Shown: piece by piece, positions 9,074 to 18,093 of the stretch
How the letters are laid out: every line of letters begins with the position of its first letter
How positions within the stretch are numbered: the first letter of the stretch is position 1
Assembly (NCBI RefSeq): GCF_002113375.1
Contig: NZ_NEHO01000003.1
Span: 1-64,000 of the forward strand
Source: Pseudomonas sp. R37(2017)
GTDB taxonomy: Bacteria > Pseudomonadota > Gammaproteobacteria > Pseudomonadales > Pseudomonadaceae
Direction of reading: 5' to 3'
Length of the DNA stretch: 64,000 nt
Made by a program: the position numbers and the translations under genes
Notes under the pieces: model-generated
What the model was told of the DNA's origin: nothing
Database searches by the model: none
Seen by the model: only the letters and a program-made list of their open reading frames with translations

Positions 9074-9859
9074 TTGCTTATCGAGTCCCGTCGTCGCGCT
9101 TATCTGGCCGCCATGCAGGTGGTCAATTGGCTGCCGCGCACCGAATTGCCCTTTGCCGCGCCGTCGCGGCCCGAGCTGCTGGAGATCCCCCAGCCGGCTG
9201 AGGTCGCGCCTGTCGTGCCGGCTGTAGTGGTCGAGACACCCGTGGCTCCGGTGGTCAAGCCGTCCGAGCGGGTGAAGATCGAGGTGCCGCGGCCATCGGT
9301 GGCGAGCACTCGCAACGCTGCCAAACCGGTGGAAGAGGCCGAAGAGGCGCCGGTCGTGGTCAAGGCGCCTGTCGTGCCGCCGCCGCGTTTCGCCCTGCAA
9401 TTGCTGCGGGCCGGGTGTTGCCTGCTGCTGGTGGAGTTACCCACAGGCGAATCCTTCCAGGCGCGCGATCCTGCTTACCTGCTGCTCAAGGACATGCTGC
9501 GCGCCGCCGGTCTGCCGGACAGCCCGCAGATTGTCGGCGAGCCGGTGCGCTGGCCGTTGCTGGTGCGTGGCACGATGGACCAGGGGCCGGAAGCGGCTCG
9601 TGACTTCGTGCAGGGCTTTCTCTCGGTGCGCATGGAAGAAGCGCCATGCGCCTGCCTGTGGCTGATCGGCCTGCCCGCCGTGCGGTTTGCCGGCGAAGCG
9701 GATGCCGAGGCGTTCAATCGCGAATTGCAGATCGAAGGCCTGGGCTCGGCCTGGGCAGTGCCGGGCCTGGAATTGTTAATGGAAGAGCCACAGCGCAAGG
9801 CTGCTGTCTGGCAAGCCATGCGTCGGCTGATGGCGCGCTGGAAAGAATCGAATGAGTGA
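9074..9859 (+). CDS. holD: DNA polymerase III psi subunit, pseudomonad type
   Basis: This 261-residue protein starts at TTG. It has an N-terminal segment AYLAAMQVVNWLPRTELPF, a Pro/Val/Ala-rich linker (about residues 35-105), and a C-terminal domain. The C-terminal segments DPAYLLLKDMLRAAGL (near 134-149) and AAVWQAMRRLM (near 243) resemble E. coli psi segments DPLVSDVLRAL and AALWQQICTYE. It sits directly before rimI, overlapping it by 8 bases, as holD does in E. coli. A cryptic psi was described in P. aeruginosa at this locus (recalled, PA4679). Psi links the clamp loader DnaX to chi and SSB. The linker is an expansion absent from E. coli psi. Confidence 0.75.
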   Translation: MLIESRRRAYLAAMQVVNWLPRTELPFAAPSRPELLEIPQPAEVAPVVPAVVVETPVAPVVKPSERVKIEVPRPSVASTRNAAKPVEEAEEAPVVVKAPVVPPPRFALQLLRAGCCLLLVELPTGESFQARDPAYLLLKDMLRAAGLPDSPQIVGEPVRWPLLVRGTMDQGPEAARDFVQGFLSVRMEEAPCACLWLIGLPAVRFAGEADAEAFNRELQIEGLGSAWAVPGLELLMEEPQRKAAVWQAMRRLMARWKESNE

Positions 9860-10304
9860 CGCAGTATCGTTTCGCCCGATGACCGAGGCGGACCTGGAAG
9901 CCGTACTGAAAGTCGAATACGCGGCCTACAGCCACCCCTGGACCCGTGGAATTTTCCTCGACGGTCTGGGCAAGTATCAGATCTGGCTGATGTTCGAAGG
10001 TCAACAGCAGGTCGGCCACGGTGTGGTGCAGATCATCCTCGACGAAGCACATCTGCTGAACATTACGGTCAAGCCGGAAAACCAGGGCCGTGGCCTGGGG
10101 CTGACTTTGCTTGAGCATTTGATGTCGATTGCCTACAAGGCCGACGCCCGGGAGTGTTTCCTGGAGGTGCGCGACAGCAATACCGCGGCGTTCAAGCTAT
10201 ATGAGCGATATGGTTTCAACGAAATCGGCCGACGTCGGGATTACTACCCGGCGGTGGGCGGGCGCGAAGATGCGGTGGTCATGGCCTGTACTTTGGTGGA
10301 TTGA
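9852..10304 (+). CDS. rimI: Ribosomal protein S18 alanine N-acetyltransferase
   Basis: This is a 150-residue GNAT-fold enzyme that acetylates the N-terminal alanine of ribosomal protein S18 from acetyl-CoA. The acetyl-CoA loop NQGRGLG is near residues 78-84, followed by the ECFLEVRDSN strand and the YERYGF motif typical of RimI. The start overlaps holD by 8 bases, the conserved holD-rimI pairing. A REPIN begins 13 bases after the stop. Confidence 0.95.
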   Translation: MSDAVSFRPMTEADLEAVLKVEYAAYSHPWTRGIFLDGLGKYQIWLMFEGQQQVGHGVVQIILDEAHLLNITVKPENQGRGLGLTLLEHLMSIAYKADARECFLEVRDSNTAAFKLYERYGFNEIGRRRDYYPAVGGREDAVVMACTLVD

Positions 10305-10316
10305 GCCTCAAAAGCT

Positions 10317-10386
10317 TCGCGAGCAGGCTCGCTCCCACGGAGATTTGTGTCGTACATAAAACCTGTGGGAGCGAGCCTGCTCGCGA
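10317..10386. repeat. REP pair (REPIN)
   Basis: Inverted arms TCGCGAGCAGGCTCGCTCCC at 10317-10336 and GTGGGAGCGAGCCTGCTCGC at 10365-10384 enclose about 26 bases of unique sequence. They lie between the convergent rimI and acidic-protein genes. The left flank AAAAGCTTCGCG recurs at 60900. Confidence 0.92.
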
Positions 10387-10410
10387 TGGCGATCTCTCAG
10401 ACACTGAAAT

Positions 10411-10815
10411 TCAACGTTTTTTGTCGAGAGGATCGCGCCGCGCCAGTTCCGCCTCGTCCAGGCCCTTGCCAGCACCAATATCGTCCTCATCGACGATGCT
10501 CAGGTCCCAATCCGCGCGGCTATCATTGCCCGCCTCATGGGCATCCCGTGCGCCGTCTTCACGGATCAGGGTTTCCGGGCTCAGGTCGTCGTCGGTAGGT
10601 TGATGGTCGCCGGTCGAGGCGCCAGTCAGGCCCGCTTCACGTCCGCGGCGGCGTGGCATCAGTTGTTCGCGCTCCTTTTCCGGTAGTTCGTCACCGATTC
10701 TGGCGCTGGGTTCTTCGACGTCGAAATCCAGCTCACGCACCGAGCCCATGCGGTCTTCGTTGTCATCGACGGGTTCCGGTTGCACTGCGTCGTACGGACG
10801 TCGTGAATCATTCAT
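10411..10815 (-). CDS. Conserved acidic, probably disordered protein
   Basis: The protein has 134 residues and is very rich in Asp, Glu, Arg and Pro. It has no membrane segment, signal peptide or recognisable fold; short charged repeats dominate, such as DDNEDRMGSVRELDFDVEEP near residue 18. Homologues sit next to rimI and carbonic anhydrase in pseudomonads and are sometimes labelled serine kinase/phosphatase, a label with no visible catalytic motif here. Function is unknown. Confidence 0.75.
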   Translation of the reverse strand: MNDSRRPYDAVQPEPVDDNEDRMGSVRELDFDVEEPSARIGDELPEKEREQLMPRRRGREAGLTGASTGDHQPTDDDLSPETLIREDGARDAHEAGNDSRADWDLSIVDEDDIGAGKGLDEAELARRDPLDKKR

Positions 10816-10983
10816 GGCAATTCCTCATACTGTAGGCCTTACTACGGTTGACCCAGGTGGGCACCGGGAATTCCACCGGCATGGAGCCCCGTATTCCGGA
10901 TCAGGAAAGCATCTACATTTCACGCGTGACCCCGACGGACGGTTGTCAGTCAAAGCTGCGCATCATTCTTGAGGCTTCAGAGC

Positions 10984-11628
10984 ATGAACGAATTACAAGA
11001 TCTGATTGATAACAACGAGCGTTGGGCCGCTGCGATCAAGGAGGAAGATCCTGACTTCTTCGCCAAGCTGGCTCGCCAACAGACCCCGGAGTTCCTGTGG
11101 ATCGGCTGTTCCGATGCCCGGGTGCCGGCCAACGAGATCGTCGGCATGTTGCCGGGTGATCTGTTCGTACACCGTAACGTGGCCAACGTCGTGCTGCACA
11201 CCGACCTCAATTGCCTGTCGGTGATCCAGTACGCAGTCGATGTACTCAAGGTCAAACACATCCTCGTCACCGGCCACTATGGTTGTGGCGGCGTGCGCGC
11301 CTCGATGCAGGATCGTCAGTTCGGCCTGATCGACGGCTGGCTGCGCTCGATTCGCGACCTGTATTACGAAAAACGCGAAGAATTGGCCAAACTGCCGACG
11401 GAAGAAGAGCAGGTCGACCGTCTCTGCGAGCTCAACGTGATCCAGCAGGTGGCTAACGTCGGGCATACCAGCATTGTGCAGAACGCCTGGCACCGCGGGC
11501 AGAGCCTGTCGATCCATGGCTGCATCTACGGCATCAAGGACGGTCGCTGGAAGAGCCTGAACGCCACCATCAGCGGTTTCGAGCAATTGCCGCCGCAGTA
11601 CCGCTTGCGTCCGTTCGAGCCGCTGTAA
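10984..11628 (+). CDS. can: Beta-class carbonic anhydrase
   Basis: This 214-residue enzyme interconverts CO2 and bicarbonate. The zinc ligands are at C42 (in GCSDAR), H98 and C101 (in GHYGCGG), with D44 and R46 forming the catalytic pair. The numbering equals that of E. coli Can. The ATG at 10984 is preceded by TTGAGG with good spacing; a TTG five codons earlier is ignored. It is transcribed alone and diverges from the acidic protein gene. Confidence 0.96.
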   Translation: MNELQDLIDNNERWAAAIKEEDPDFFAKLARQQTPEFLWIGCSDARVPANEIVGMLPGDLFVHRNVANVVLHTDLNCLSVIQYAVDVLKVKHILVTGHYGCGGVRASMQDRQFGLIDGWLRSIRDLYYEKREELAKLPTEEEQVDRLCELNVIQQVANVGHTSIVQNAWHRGQSLSIHGCIYGIKDGRWKSLNATISGFEQLPPQYRLRPFEPL

Positions 11629-11648
11629 AACCCCTCAGCCCAGACTTT

Positions 11649-11685
11649 GCCGACGCCACTGTTGCAAAAACAGTTGGTCGTCGGC
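11649..11685. other. Strong hairpin in convergent gap
   Basis: GCCGACG-CC-ACTG pairs with CAGT-TGG-TCGTCGGC around a loop TTGCAAAAA, between the convergent can and periplasmic-protein genes. No T-run follows on either side, so it is not a textbook intrinsic terminator. It may still stop or protect transcripts. Confidence 0.5.
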
Positions 11686-11744
11686 GTTTGAAACTTCGGG
11701 CGATCTACTGCCGTAAGCGACAGATTTGACCTCCGTTCATCGGG

Positions 11745-12917
11745 TTACAGCGGCGGAGCAGGTTTCGCCGTGGCTGGCGCAGGGGCCTTGAGCTGTTTGA
11801 GCTGGTTTACGATCGAAGCTGTCGCGCATTTGCCCACAGCCTGTTGGGGCGACAGGTTGCGGATCGAGGTGTAGAACAGCTCGCAGGTTTTTTCTTTCTG
11901 GGCCACTTGCCAGGTTTGTTTGCAGGTATTGAGCTCAACGTCCGGATTGCTGTCCGGTTGGCGACCCATGGCGGCTTGCCAGCACGCAGCACTCAAGTCC
12001 TGGCCCATGACTTTCAGGCCTGCCGCATCGGCCTTGGCCTGGGCGTCGCTGCCGGTATAGCTTGCCGGATCGGCGGCATACCAAATGTAGCTTGGGTGGT
12101 TGGAACCCAACACGGGGACTTTCACGCCGTTGTCCGGGGTGATCATAGCCAGGCTCAACACGTTCACCGTCTGCCCGTATTGCTCTTTGATCCAGTTACG
12201 TACCGGAGCGCCGAAGGCGACCGTTGGCAGGGCTGCGCCACTGGCGTTCAGGCTGACTTCCTTGACCATGGTGGTCTGGTAATCCTTGAAGTAGCCGTAG
12301 ACGCCTTCGAGGTCCTTGCCCGCGTTGGACGGAGCGGCAATCGGGGCGATGTCGATGATTGTCTGGTAACCCGGTGTCTGCTCGGCCGGGATGCCGTTGG
12401 CGGTCAGGAGCGTGGCCCAGCGATCCGTGGTGGCGGACCTCAGGTAGTCCTGGGCCTGGGTCAGCGAATAGTCTGGCGGGAAGTGCAGCAGTTCGACGCT
12501 TTTGCGGTTTTCCAGGGCCATGCCCAGAGGCAGGAACAAGTACCAGTTATATGCCCATTTGCCATCGACATTCAGTTTGCTGGCGCCGTTGTAGGCCAGG
12601 TCACCGGCGTCGAGCAGTGCAGCCAAAGGTTTTTCATAGCCGTTGGGCACGCCGATGATTTCTGCGTGGAGCTGACCATTGTCGGTTTTGACCAACACCT
12701 TCGCGTCGCCATAGCCATCGCGCTGCACGCTCTGGGTCAGGTAATGCTCGACGGTTTGCTCCAGCGTCCAGTTGCGAAAGCAGATCACGTTGCAGTTGTT
12801 GGGGTAGGAGAAGAGGCGGGTAACGCGTTCGGCAGTGCCCAGTTTCAAATTGACATCGGCGTGGGCGGTGGTGCTCAGGGTGAGGGCTGCGAGAGTGAGT
12901 GCCGCGAGTTTGAACAT
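11745..12917 (-). CDS. Secreted protein of unknown function
   Basis: This 390-residue protein starts with a clear Sec signal peptide (MFKLAALTLAALTLSTTAHA), predicting export to the periplasm. The mature part has cysteines near residues 43 and 47 (CNVIC), and more in the last 100 residues (SAACW, NTCKQ, KTCEL, GKCAT), suggesting disulfides. The C-terminus is Pro/Ala-rich. The ATG at 12917 has a good ribosome site (AAAAGGATCTGAGC). I do not recognise a family. It lies downstream of the fatty acid transporter but behind a terminator, so it is probably its own unit. Confidence 0.8.
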   Translation of the reverse strand: MFKLAALTLAALTLSTTAHADVNLKLGTAERVTRLFSYPNNCNVICFRNWTLEQTVEHYLTQSVQRDGYGDAKVLVKTDNGQLHAEIIGVPNGYEKPLAALLDAGDLAYNGASKLNVDGKWAYNWYLFLPLGMALENRKSVELLHFPPDYSLTQAQDYLRSATTDRWATLLTANGIPAEQTPGYQTIIDIAPIAAPSNAGKDLEGVYGYFKDYQTTMVKEVSLNASGAALPTVAFGAPVRNWIKEQYGQTVNVLSLAMITPDNGVKVPVLGSNHPSYIWYAADPASYTGSDAQAKADAAGLKVMGQDLSAACWQAAMGRQPDSNPDVELNTCKQTWQVAQKEKTCELFYTSIRNLSPQQAVGKCATASIVNQLKQLKAPAPATAKPAPPL

Positions 12918-12975
12918 GCTCAGATCCTTTTCAGCGTATAAATCCAGCAGAGACTGAAACAGACAGGGCAGAACA

Positions 12976-13007
12976 AAAAGGGCCGATATCAATATCGGCC
13001 CTTTTTT
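12976..13007 (-). terminator. Terminator after short-chain fatty acid transporter
   Basis: Stem AAGGGCCGATA / TATCGGCCCTT has a four-base loop and is flanked by A and T runs. It begins 5 bases after the atoE stop and separates it from the secreted-protein gene. Confidence 0.88.
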
Positions 13008-13011
13008 ATGG

Positions 13012-14430
13012 TTACGGCATGACCGGCGGCAAATGTGCCAGCGTCGTTCCCAGTGCCCATAACAACACTAGCACCAGTGGCGTGTGTACCAGCAATTGAA
13101 CGAACGAAAAGCCGATCAGGTCCCGCGCCTTCAACCCCAGCACGCCCAGCAGCGGCAGCATGTAGAACGGGTTGATCAGGTTCGGCAAGGCTTCGGCGGC
13201 GTTGTAGATCTGTACGGCCCAACCCAGGTGATAGTTCAGGTCATTGGCCACCTGCATCACGTACGGCGCTTCGATGATCCACTTGCCGCCACCGGACGGA
13301 ATGAAGAAGCCAAGGATCGCCGAGTACACACCCATCAGCAGGGCATAGGTGTCGTGGGAGGCAATGCTGACGAAAAAGGTCGAAATGTGGTGCGCCAGGG
13401 TCTGCGTATCGGTGCCCTTTACTGTGGTCATCAGTGCGGCGATCGAGCCGTACAGCGGGAACTGGATTAACACGCCGGTGGTGGTCGGCACCGCACGGGA
13501 TACGGCATCCAGAAGGCTGCGCGGACGCCAGTGCAACAAGGCACCCAGCATGATGAACAGGAAGTTGTAGGTGTTCAGCCCGGAGATCGCACTGATCGCC
13601 GGTTTGGTCGAAAACTCATGGAACAACCACCCGGCTGCCAGCAACACCAGCAGAATCGTCAGCAGCGGGCTGTATTCCAGCCATTCGCCGGGGCGGGTGC
13701 GTGGTTGCAGTGGCGGCAGGTTGAAACTCGGGTCGACACCACAGGCCTTGGCGTCACGTGCCGAATTCGGGCCGGGGGCGGTCGCGTAGGCAATGATCAG
13801 CGAGATGACGATCAGCGCCAGCAACATCACACCGGACTGCCAGAGAAAGATTGTCTGGGTGAATGGAATCACTCCAGTGATCGACAGAATCGATGGCGGC
13901 AGGCTCGCCGGGTTGGCCTGCAACTGTGCAGCGGACGACGACAGGCCCAGTGCCCACACAGCACCGAGACCCAGATAGGCGGCGGCACCGGCGGCGCGAT
14001 AGTCCATTTTCAGGTCGGTACGACGGGCAAGGGCGCGTACCAGCAGGCCGCCGAACACAAGGGACAAACCCCAGTTCAACAACGAGGCGACCATCGAGAT
14101 CAGTGCGACCCAAGCCACGGCGGAGCGGCCGTTTTTCGGAATTTTCGCCAGACGATCGATCAGTTTTACGGCGGGTGGCGAACTGGCGACCACATAGCCA
14201 CCGATCACCACGAAGGCCATTTGCATGGTGAACGGGATCAGGCTCCAGAAGCCATCGCCAAAAGCCATCGCGGCATCGGTGGGCTTGGCACCCATGGCCA
14301 TGGTGGCCAGGGCCACGATGATTACGGCCAGGGCGGCAAACACCCAGGAGTCGGGAAACCAGCGTTCGGCAAAACTTGAGCAGCGCAGGGCAAAGCGGGC
14401 GGAGCGGCTATCTTCGATATCGGCGGCCAC
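13012..14430 (-). CDS. atoE: Short-chain fatty acid transporter (AtoE family)
   Basis: This 472-residue protein has about 11-12 hydrophobic segments and belongs to the AtoE family, which imports short-chain fatty acids such as acetoacetate and butyrate. Family-like stretches include FIPSGGGKWIIEAPYVMQVA near residue 374. The start is GTG, with GAGGT eight bases before it. No ato thiolase or CoA-transferase genes lie nearby, so the catabolic partners must be elsewhere. The gene is divergent from an MFS carrier. Confidence 0.88.
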   Translation of the reverse strand: MAADIEDSRSARFALRCSSFAERWFPDSWVFAALAVIIVALATMAMGAKPTDAAMAFGDGFWSLIPFTMQMAFVVIGGYVVASSPPAVKLIDRLAKIPKNGRSAVAWVALISMVASLLNWGLSLVFGGLLVRALARRTDLKMDYRAAGAAAYLGLGAVWALGLSSSAAQLQANPASLPPSILSITGVIPFTQTIFLWQSGVMLLALIVISLIIAYATAPGPNSARDAKACGVDPSFNLPPLQPRTRPGEWLEYSPLLTILLVLLAAGWLFHEFSTKPAISAISGLNTYNFLFIMLGALLHWRPRSLLDAVSRAVPTTTGVLIQFPLYGSIAALMTTVKGTDTQTLAHHISTFFVSIASHDTYALLMGVYSAILGFFIPSGGGKWIIEAPYVMQVANDLNYHLGWAVQIYNAAEALPNLINPFYMLPLLGVLGLKARDLIGFSFVQLLVHTPLVLVLLWALGTTLAHLPPVMP

Positions 14431-14630
14431 GTGAGTACCTCGGATTTTTATGTTTGTTGTGGTCTGCGGGGCATCGGGGGCCTCGCTGGACAGACGGCAA
14501 CATTAATTCAAGCGCGAGTTTTTTGCGGGGCTGATTCGTGGCTATGGGACTTTGGTCTAACGGGTTGTCCGCCAGCACGTTTGCGTAGACCATTGGCGCC
14601 TTGGTTTTTGCCTGTGCCAGAGTTCTTTTC

Positions 14631-15941
14631 ATGACTAACACCGATTCGCGCCCGGCGCCGTTCAGCCGCTCGGACTACAAGACCCTGGGGCTCGCTGCCC
14701 TCGGCGGGGCACTGGAAATCTACGACTTCATCATCTTCGTGTTTTTCGCCCTGACCCTCAGTCAGTTGTTCTTCCCCCCGGAAATGCCCGAGTGGCTGCG
14801 CCTGCTGCAAAGTTTCGGGATTTTCGTCACCGGCTACCTGGCGCGACCGTTGGGCGGCATCCTGATGGCGCACTTCGCCGACCGGTTGGGGCGCAAGAAA
14901 GTCTTCAGCCTGAGCATCCTGATGATGGCGTTGCCCTGCCTGCTGATCGGGATCATGCCGACCTATGCGCAAATCGGATATTTCGCACCCTTGCTGCTAT
15001 TGGGGCTGCGCGTCCTTCAAGGCGCGGCGGTGGGCGGCGAAGTGCCGAGTGCCTGGGTATTCGTCGCCGAGCACGCCCCCGTCGCCCATCGCGGTTATGC
15101 CCTGGGTTTCCTGCAGGCTGGGCTGACCTTCGGCTATCTGATCGGTGCATTGACCGCGACCTTCCTGGCGCAGGCATTCAGTCCAACGGAAATCCTCGAT
15201 TACGCCTGGCGTTATCCGTTCCTGCTGGGCGGTGTGTTCGGCGTGATTGGTGTCTGGCTACGCCGCTGGCTCAGTGAAACCCCGGTGTTCATGGCCATGC
15301 AGGCGCAACGTGAGGCCGCCGGCGAACTGCCGCTGCGCACAGTCCTGCGCGATCATCGCCTGGCCATTTTGCCGGCGATGATCCTCACCTGTGTGCTGAC
15401 CTCGGCCGTGGTGGTGTTCGTGGTCATTACCCCGACCATGATGCAGAAAACCTTTGGCATGACCGCCAGCCATACCTTCGCCTTGAGCGCACTGGGCATC
15501 GTGTTCTTGAACATCGGTTGCGTGCTCGCCGGGCTGCTGGTCGACCGCATCGGTGCCTGGCGTACGGTGATGCTCTATAGCCTGCTGCTGCCCCTGGGCA
15601 TCGGCGTGCTGTATGCCTGCCTGATCATGGGTGGCGACTGGGTTGGCCTGGCCTACACCGTGGCAGGGCTGGCCTGCGGGGTGGTCGGCGCGGTGCCATC
15701 GGTGATGGTCGGCCTGTTTCCGGCGCGGGTTCGTGTCTCGGGCATCTCGTTCACCTACAACATTGCCTACGCAGCGTGGGCGAGTATCACACCGTTGTTG
15801 CTGATCGGCCTGATGCCGTGGAGCCCCTGGATCTGCGTGATGTTCAGCGCGGTGATGGGCGCGGTGGGCTTTGGCAGCGCGGCGTACTTCGGTACGCGGA
15901 TGCCTAGAATTGCCGGTTGCTCTGTCGCTGGTGCGCATTGA
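14631..15941 (+). CDS. MFS transporter, metabolite:H+ symporter type
   Basis: This 436-residue, 12-helix major facilitator has the loop 2-3 signature DRLGRKKVF near residue 84 and an N-terminal LEIYDFIIFVFFALTL helix. Both are typical of the MHS subfamily that takes up carboxylates, betaines and shikimate. The substrate cannot be told from sequence. I chose the ATG at 14631 (MTNTDSRP) rather than an in-frame start ten codons upstream that lies in the divergent promoter gap. Confidence 0.87.
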   Translation: MTNTDSRPAPFSRSDYKTLGLAALGGALEIYDFIIFVFFALTLSQLFFPPEMPEWLRLLQSFGIFVTGYLARPLGGILMAHFADRLGRKKVFSLSILMMALPCLLIGIMPTYAQIGYFAPLLLLGLRVLQGAAVGGEVPSAWVFVAEHAPVAHRGYALGFLQAGLTFGYLIGALTATFLAQAFSPTEILDYAWRYPFLLGGVFGVIGVWLRRWLSETPVFMAMQAQREAAGELPLRTVLRDHRLAILPAMILTCVLTSAVVVFVVITPTMMQKTFGMTASHTFALSALGIVFLNIGCVLAGLLVDRIGAWRTVMLYSLLLPLGIGVLYACLIMGGDWVGLAYTVAGLACGVVGAVPSVMVGLFPARVRVSGISFTYNIAYAAWASITPLLLIGLMPWSPWICVMFSAVMGAVGFGSAAYFGTRMPRIAGCSVAGAH

Positions 15942-16058
15942 TCGAGCGCGCCCTGATTATTTTTGTAGGACAAGCCTGAAACACGCTTAAGTAAATGTTT
16001 CCAAGGCCGATGGTTAGGCTGCATATCGCTTTCTACCCCTGTCCATCGGTGCTTTCCC

Positions 16059-17375
16059 ATGTTCAATAAACGCTTGAAGCAGGAGCTGTCGGCTCTTCGT
16101 GAAGAACTCTCCAGCCTCCAGCAAGTGAAGGAAAGTCTGGAAAGCGAGATGCTTGTACTGACCCTCGACATCGAAGGGCGGGTCCAGTCGGTCAATCAGA
16201 ACTTTCTCGGCGAAATGCACTACAAGAGCGGCGACCTGATCGGACGACACATCGACGACCTCGTCCCGGATCACGTCAAGTCCGACGAATTCCAACAGCG
16301 CTTCAAGAACGCGTTGACCCGAGGCGAGCATTTCGCCGGCGCTGTGCGCCTGTTGCGCGGTACGGGCCAGGAAGCGTGGTTGCGTTCGATCCTGCAACCG
16401 GTGCGCTCGGCGGCCGGGCGGATCAAGCATTTTTCGATCTTCTCCAGCGACCTGACCCGCACCATCGAGGCCTCCCGCGAGCACGAGAACCTGATCGGCG
16501 CACTGGTGCGCTCCACGGCGGTGATCGAGTTCGACCTCGACGGCAATGTGCTGACCGCCAATGACCGCTTCCTCAGCGGCATGGGTTACAGCCTGGCGCA
16601 GATCAAAGGCAAACATCACCGCACCTTCTGCCTGCCGGAGGATTACAACAGTGCCGAGTACCAGAACTTCTGGCGTCGTCTGAACGCAGGCGAGTACGTG
16701 GCCGGCCGTTTCAAACGGGTCGACAGCCATGGTCGTCCGGTCTGGCTGGAGGCGTCCTACAACCCGGTGGTCGATGCCAACGACAAGCTCTACAAAGTGG
16801 TGAAGTTCGCCACGGTGATTACCGATCAGGTCAATCAGGAACAAGCCGTCGCCGAGGCGGCCAACATTGCCTACAGCACCTCGCAACAAACCGACCAGAG
16901 TGCCCAGCGCGGTAACGCCGTGGTGACCCAGGCCGTGGACGTGATGCGTGATCTGGCCAAGCATATGCAAACCGCCGGCGACGGCATCGAAGCCTTGAAC
17001 GAGCAGTCTCTGGTGATCGGTACCATCGTCAAGACCATCAGCGGCATTGCCGAGCAGACCAACCTGCTGGCGCTCAACGCGGCCATCGAAGCGGCGCGTG
17101 CGGGCGAGCAGGGGCGAGGGTTCGCCGTGGTGGCGGATGAAGTCCGGCAACTGGCTTCGCGGACCAGCCAGGCCACCGACGAAATCGTCCTCGTGGTGCG
17201 ACAGAACCAGGACATGGCGCGCAACGCCGTGGCGCTGATGACTGATGGCAAGCTTCAGGCCGAGCAGGGCCTGGCACTGGCGGCGGAAGCGGGTACGGTG
17301 ATTGTCGAGATCCAGGACGGCGCGCAGAAAGTGGTCAATGCGGTGGGGCAGTTTGCCAATCAGTTGGTGAGTTGA
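16059..17375 (+). CDS. Soluble chemoreceptor with two PAS domains (BdlA-like)
   Basis: The protein has 438 residues. A short coiled coil (1-30) is followed by PAS-1 (about 30-130), PAS-2 (about 150-260) and an MCP signalling domain with the conserved hairpin tip [20 protein letters not shown] (near residue 332). There is no membrane segment, so it is cytoplasmic. The architecture matches P. aeruginosa BdlA, which links redox or nutrient cues to biofilm dispersal. Orthology is inferred, not proven. PAS-2 contains the [15 protein letters not shown] stretch common in this group. It is a single gene ending at a terminator. Confidence 0.88.
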   Translation: MFNKRLKQELSALREELSSLQQVKESLESEMLVLTLDIEGRVQSVNQNFLGEMHYKSGDLIGRHIDDLVPDHVKSDEFQQRFKNALTRGEHFAGAVRLLRGTGQEAWLRSILQPVRSAAGRIKHFSIFSSDLTRTIEASREHENLIGALVRSTAVIEFDLDGNVLTANDRFLSGMGYSLAQIKGKHHRTFCLPEDYNSAEYQNFWRRLNAGEYVAGRFKRVDSHGRPVWLEASYNPVVDANDKLYKVVKFATVITDQVNQEQAVAEAANIAYSTSQQTDQSAQRGNAVVTQAVDVMRDLAKHMQTAGDGIEALNEQSLVIGTIVKTISGIAEQTNLLALNAAIEAARAGEQGRGFAVVADEVRQLASRTSQATDEIVLVVRQNQDMARNAVALMTDGKLQAEQGLALAAEAGTVIVEIQDGAQKVVNAVGQFANQLVS

Positions 17376-17398
17376 GTCCAGCGTTTTGTCTGAAGCAT

Positions 17399-17429
17399 GA
17401 AAAGGTCGCCATCGGCGATCTTTTCATTT
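17399..17429 (+). terminator. Terminator after PAS-PAS chemoreceptor
   Basis: Stem GAAAAGGTCGCC / GGCGATCTTTTC with loop ATC is followed by ATTTC, 23 bases after the chemoreceptor stop. It separates the gene from the flavin reductase. Confidence 0.8.
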
Positions 17430-17481
17430 CAGCGTGTTTTATCCCGTTACAATCGGCTCTTTTCCCCAGGAGCAGACTTCC

Positions 17482-18081
17482 ATGAGCGTTTCCCACCGCC
17501 GTCCGGTTCCCTTGGCCAAGGCCTATCGTCTGCTCAATCATGGCCCGACTGTGCTGGTCAGCGCAGCCCACGGTGGCCAGCGCAATATCATGGCGGCAGC
17601 CTGGGCCATGCCGCTGGATTTCGAACCGCCGAAAATTGCCGTGGTGCTGGACAAGTCCACCTGGACTCGCCAGTTGCTGGAAGCTTCGGGCACTTTTGTA
17701 CTGAACGTACCTTGCGCGGCCCAGGCCGACATTGTGCAGACCGTCGGTTCGACTTCCGGCCTGGAACTGACCCAGGGCCAGGGCCGGGACAAGTTCGAGA
17801 CCTATGATTTGCAGACCTTCACCGGTGAATCGGTCGATGCGCCGATGCTCGAGGGCTGCGTGGCCTGGTTGGAATGTCGTTTGTTGCCGGAGCCGAACAA
17901 TCACCAACAGTACGATCTGTTCCTGGCCGAAGTGATTGCCGCCCAGGCCGACGAACGCGTGTTCAGCGAAGGGCGTTGGCACTTCGAAGGGCAAGATGCC
18001 TTGCGCACCTTGCACCATGTGGCGGGCGGGCACTTCCTGACCATTGGTGAGCCGGTGGACGGCAAGACGTTGCAGGCGTAG
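17482..18081 (+). CDS. Flavin reductase-like FMN-binding protein
   Basis: This 199-residue protein has the FMN-binding split-barrel fold of the flavin reductase/HpaC-like family. Typical stretches are NIMAAAWAMPLDFEPPKIAVV (near residue 35) and a C-terminal HVAGGHFLTIGEPV. Such proteins reduce FMN with NAD(P)H, or simply bind FMN. No partner monooxygenase is adjacent. The ATG at 17482 follows AGGAG at good spacing. Confidence 0.85.
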   Translation: MSVSHRRPVPLAKAYRLLNHGPTVLVSAAHGGQRNIMAAAWAMPLDFEPPKIAVVLDKSTWTRQLLEASGTFVLNVPCAAQADIVQTVGSTSGLELTQGQGRDKFETYDLQTFTGESVDAPMLEGCVAWLECRLLPEPNNHQQYDLFLAEVIAAQADERVFSEGRWHFEGQDALRTLHHVAGGHFLTIGEPVDGKTLQA

Positions 18082-18093
18082 GCCGGCCAGCAC

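Noticed and set aside
11640..11744. A short minus-strand frame reading DDQLFLQQWRRQSLG before a stop
   Set aside because: It has no start codon in frame and coincides with the strong hairpin; probably chance.
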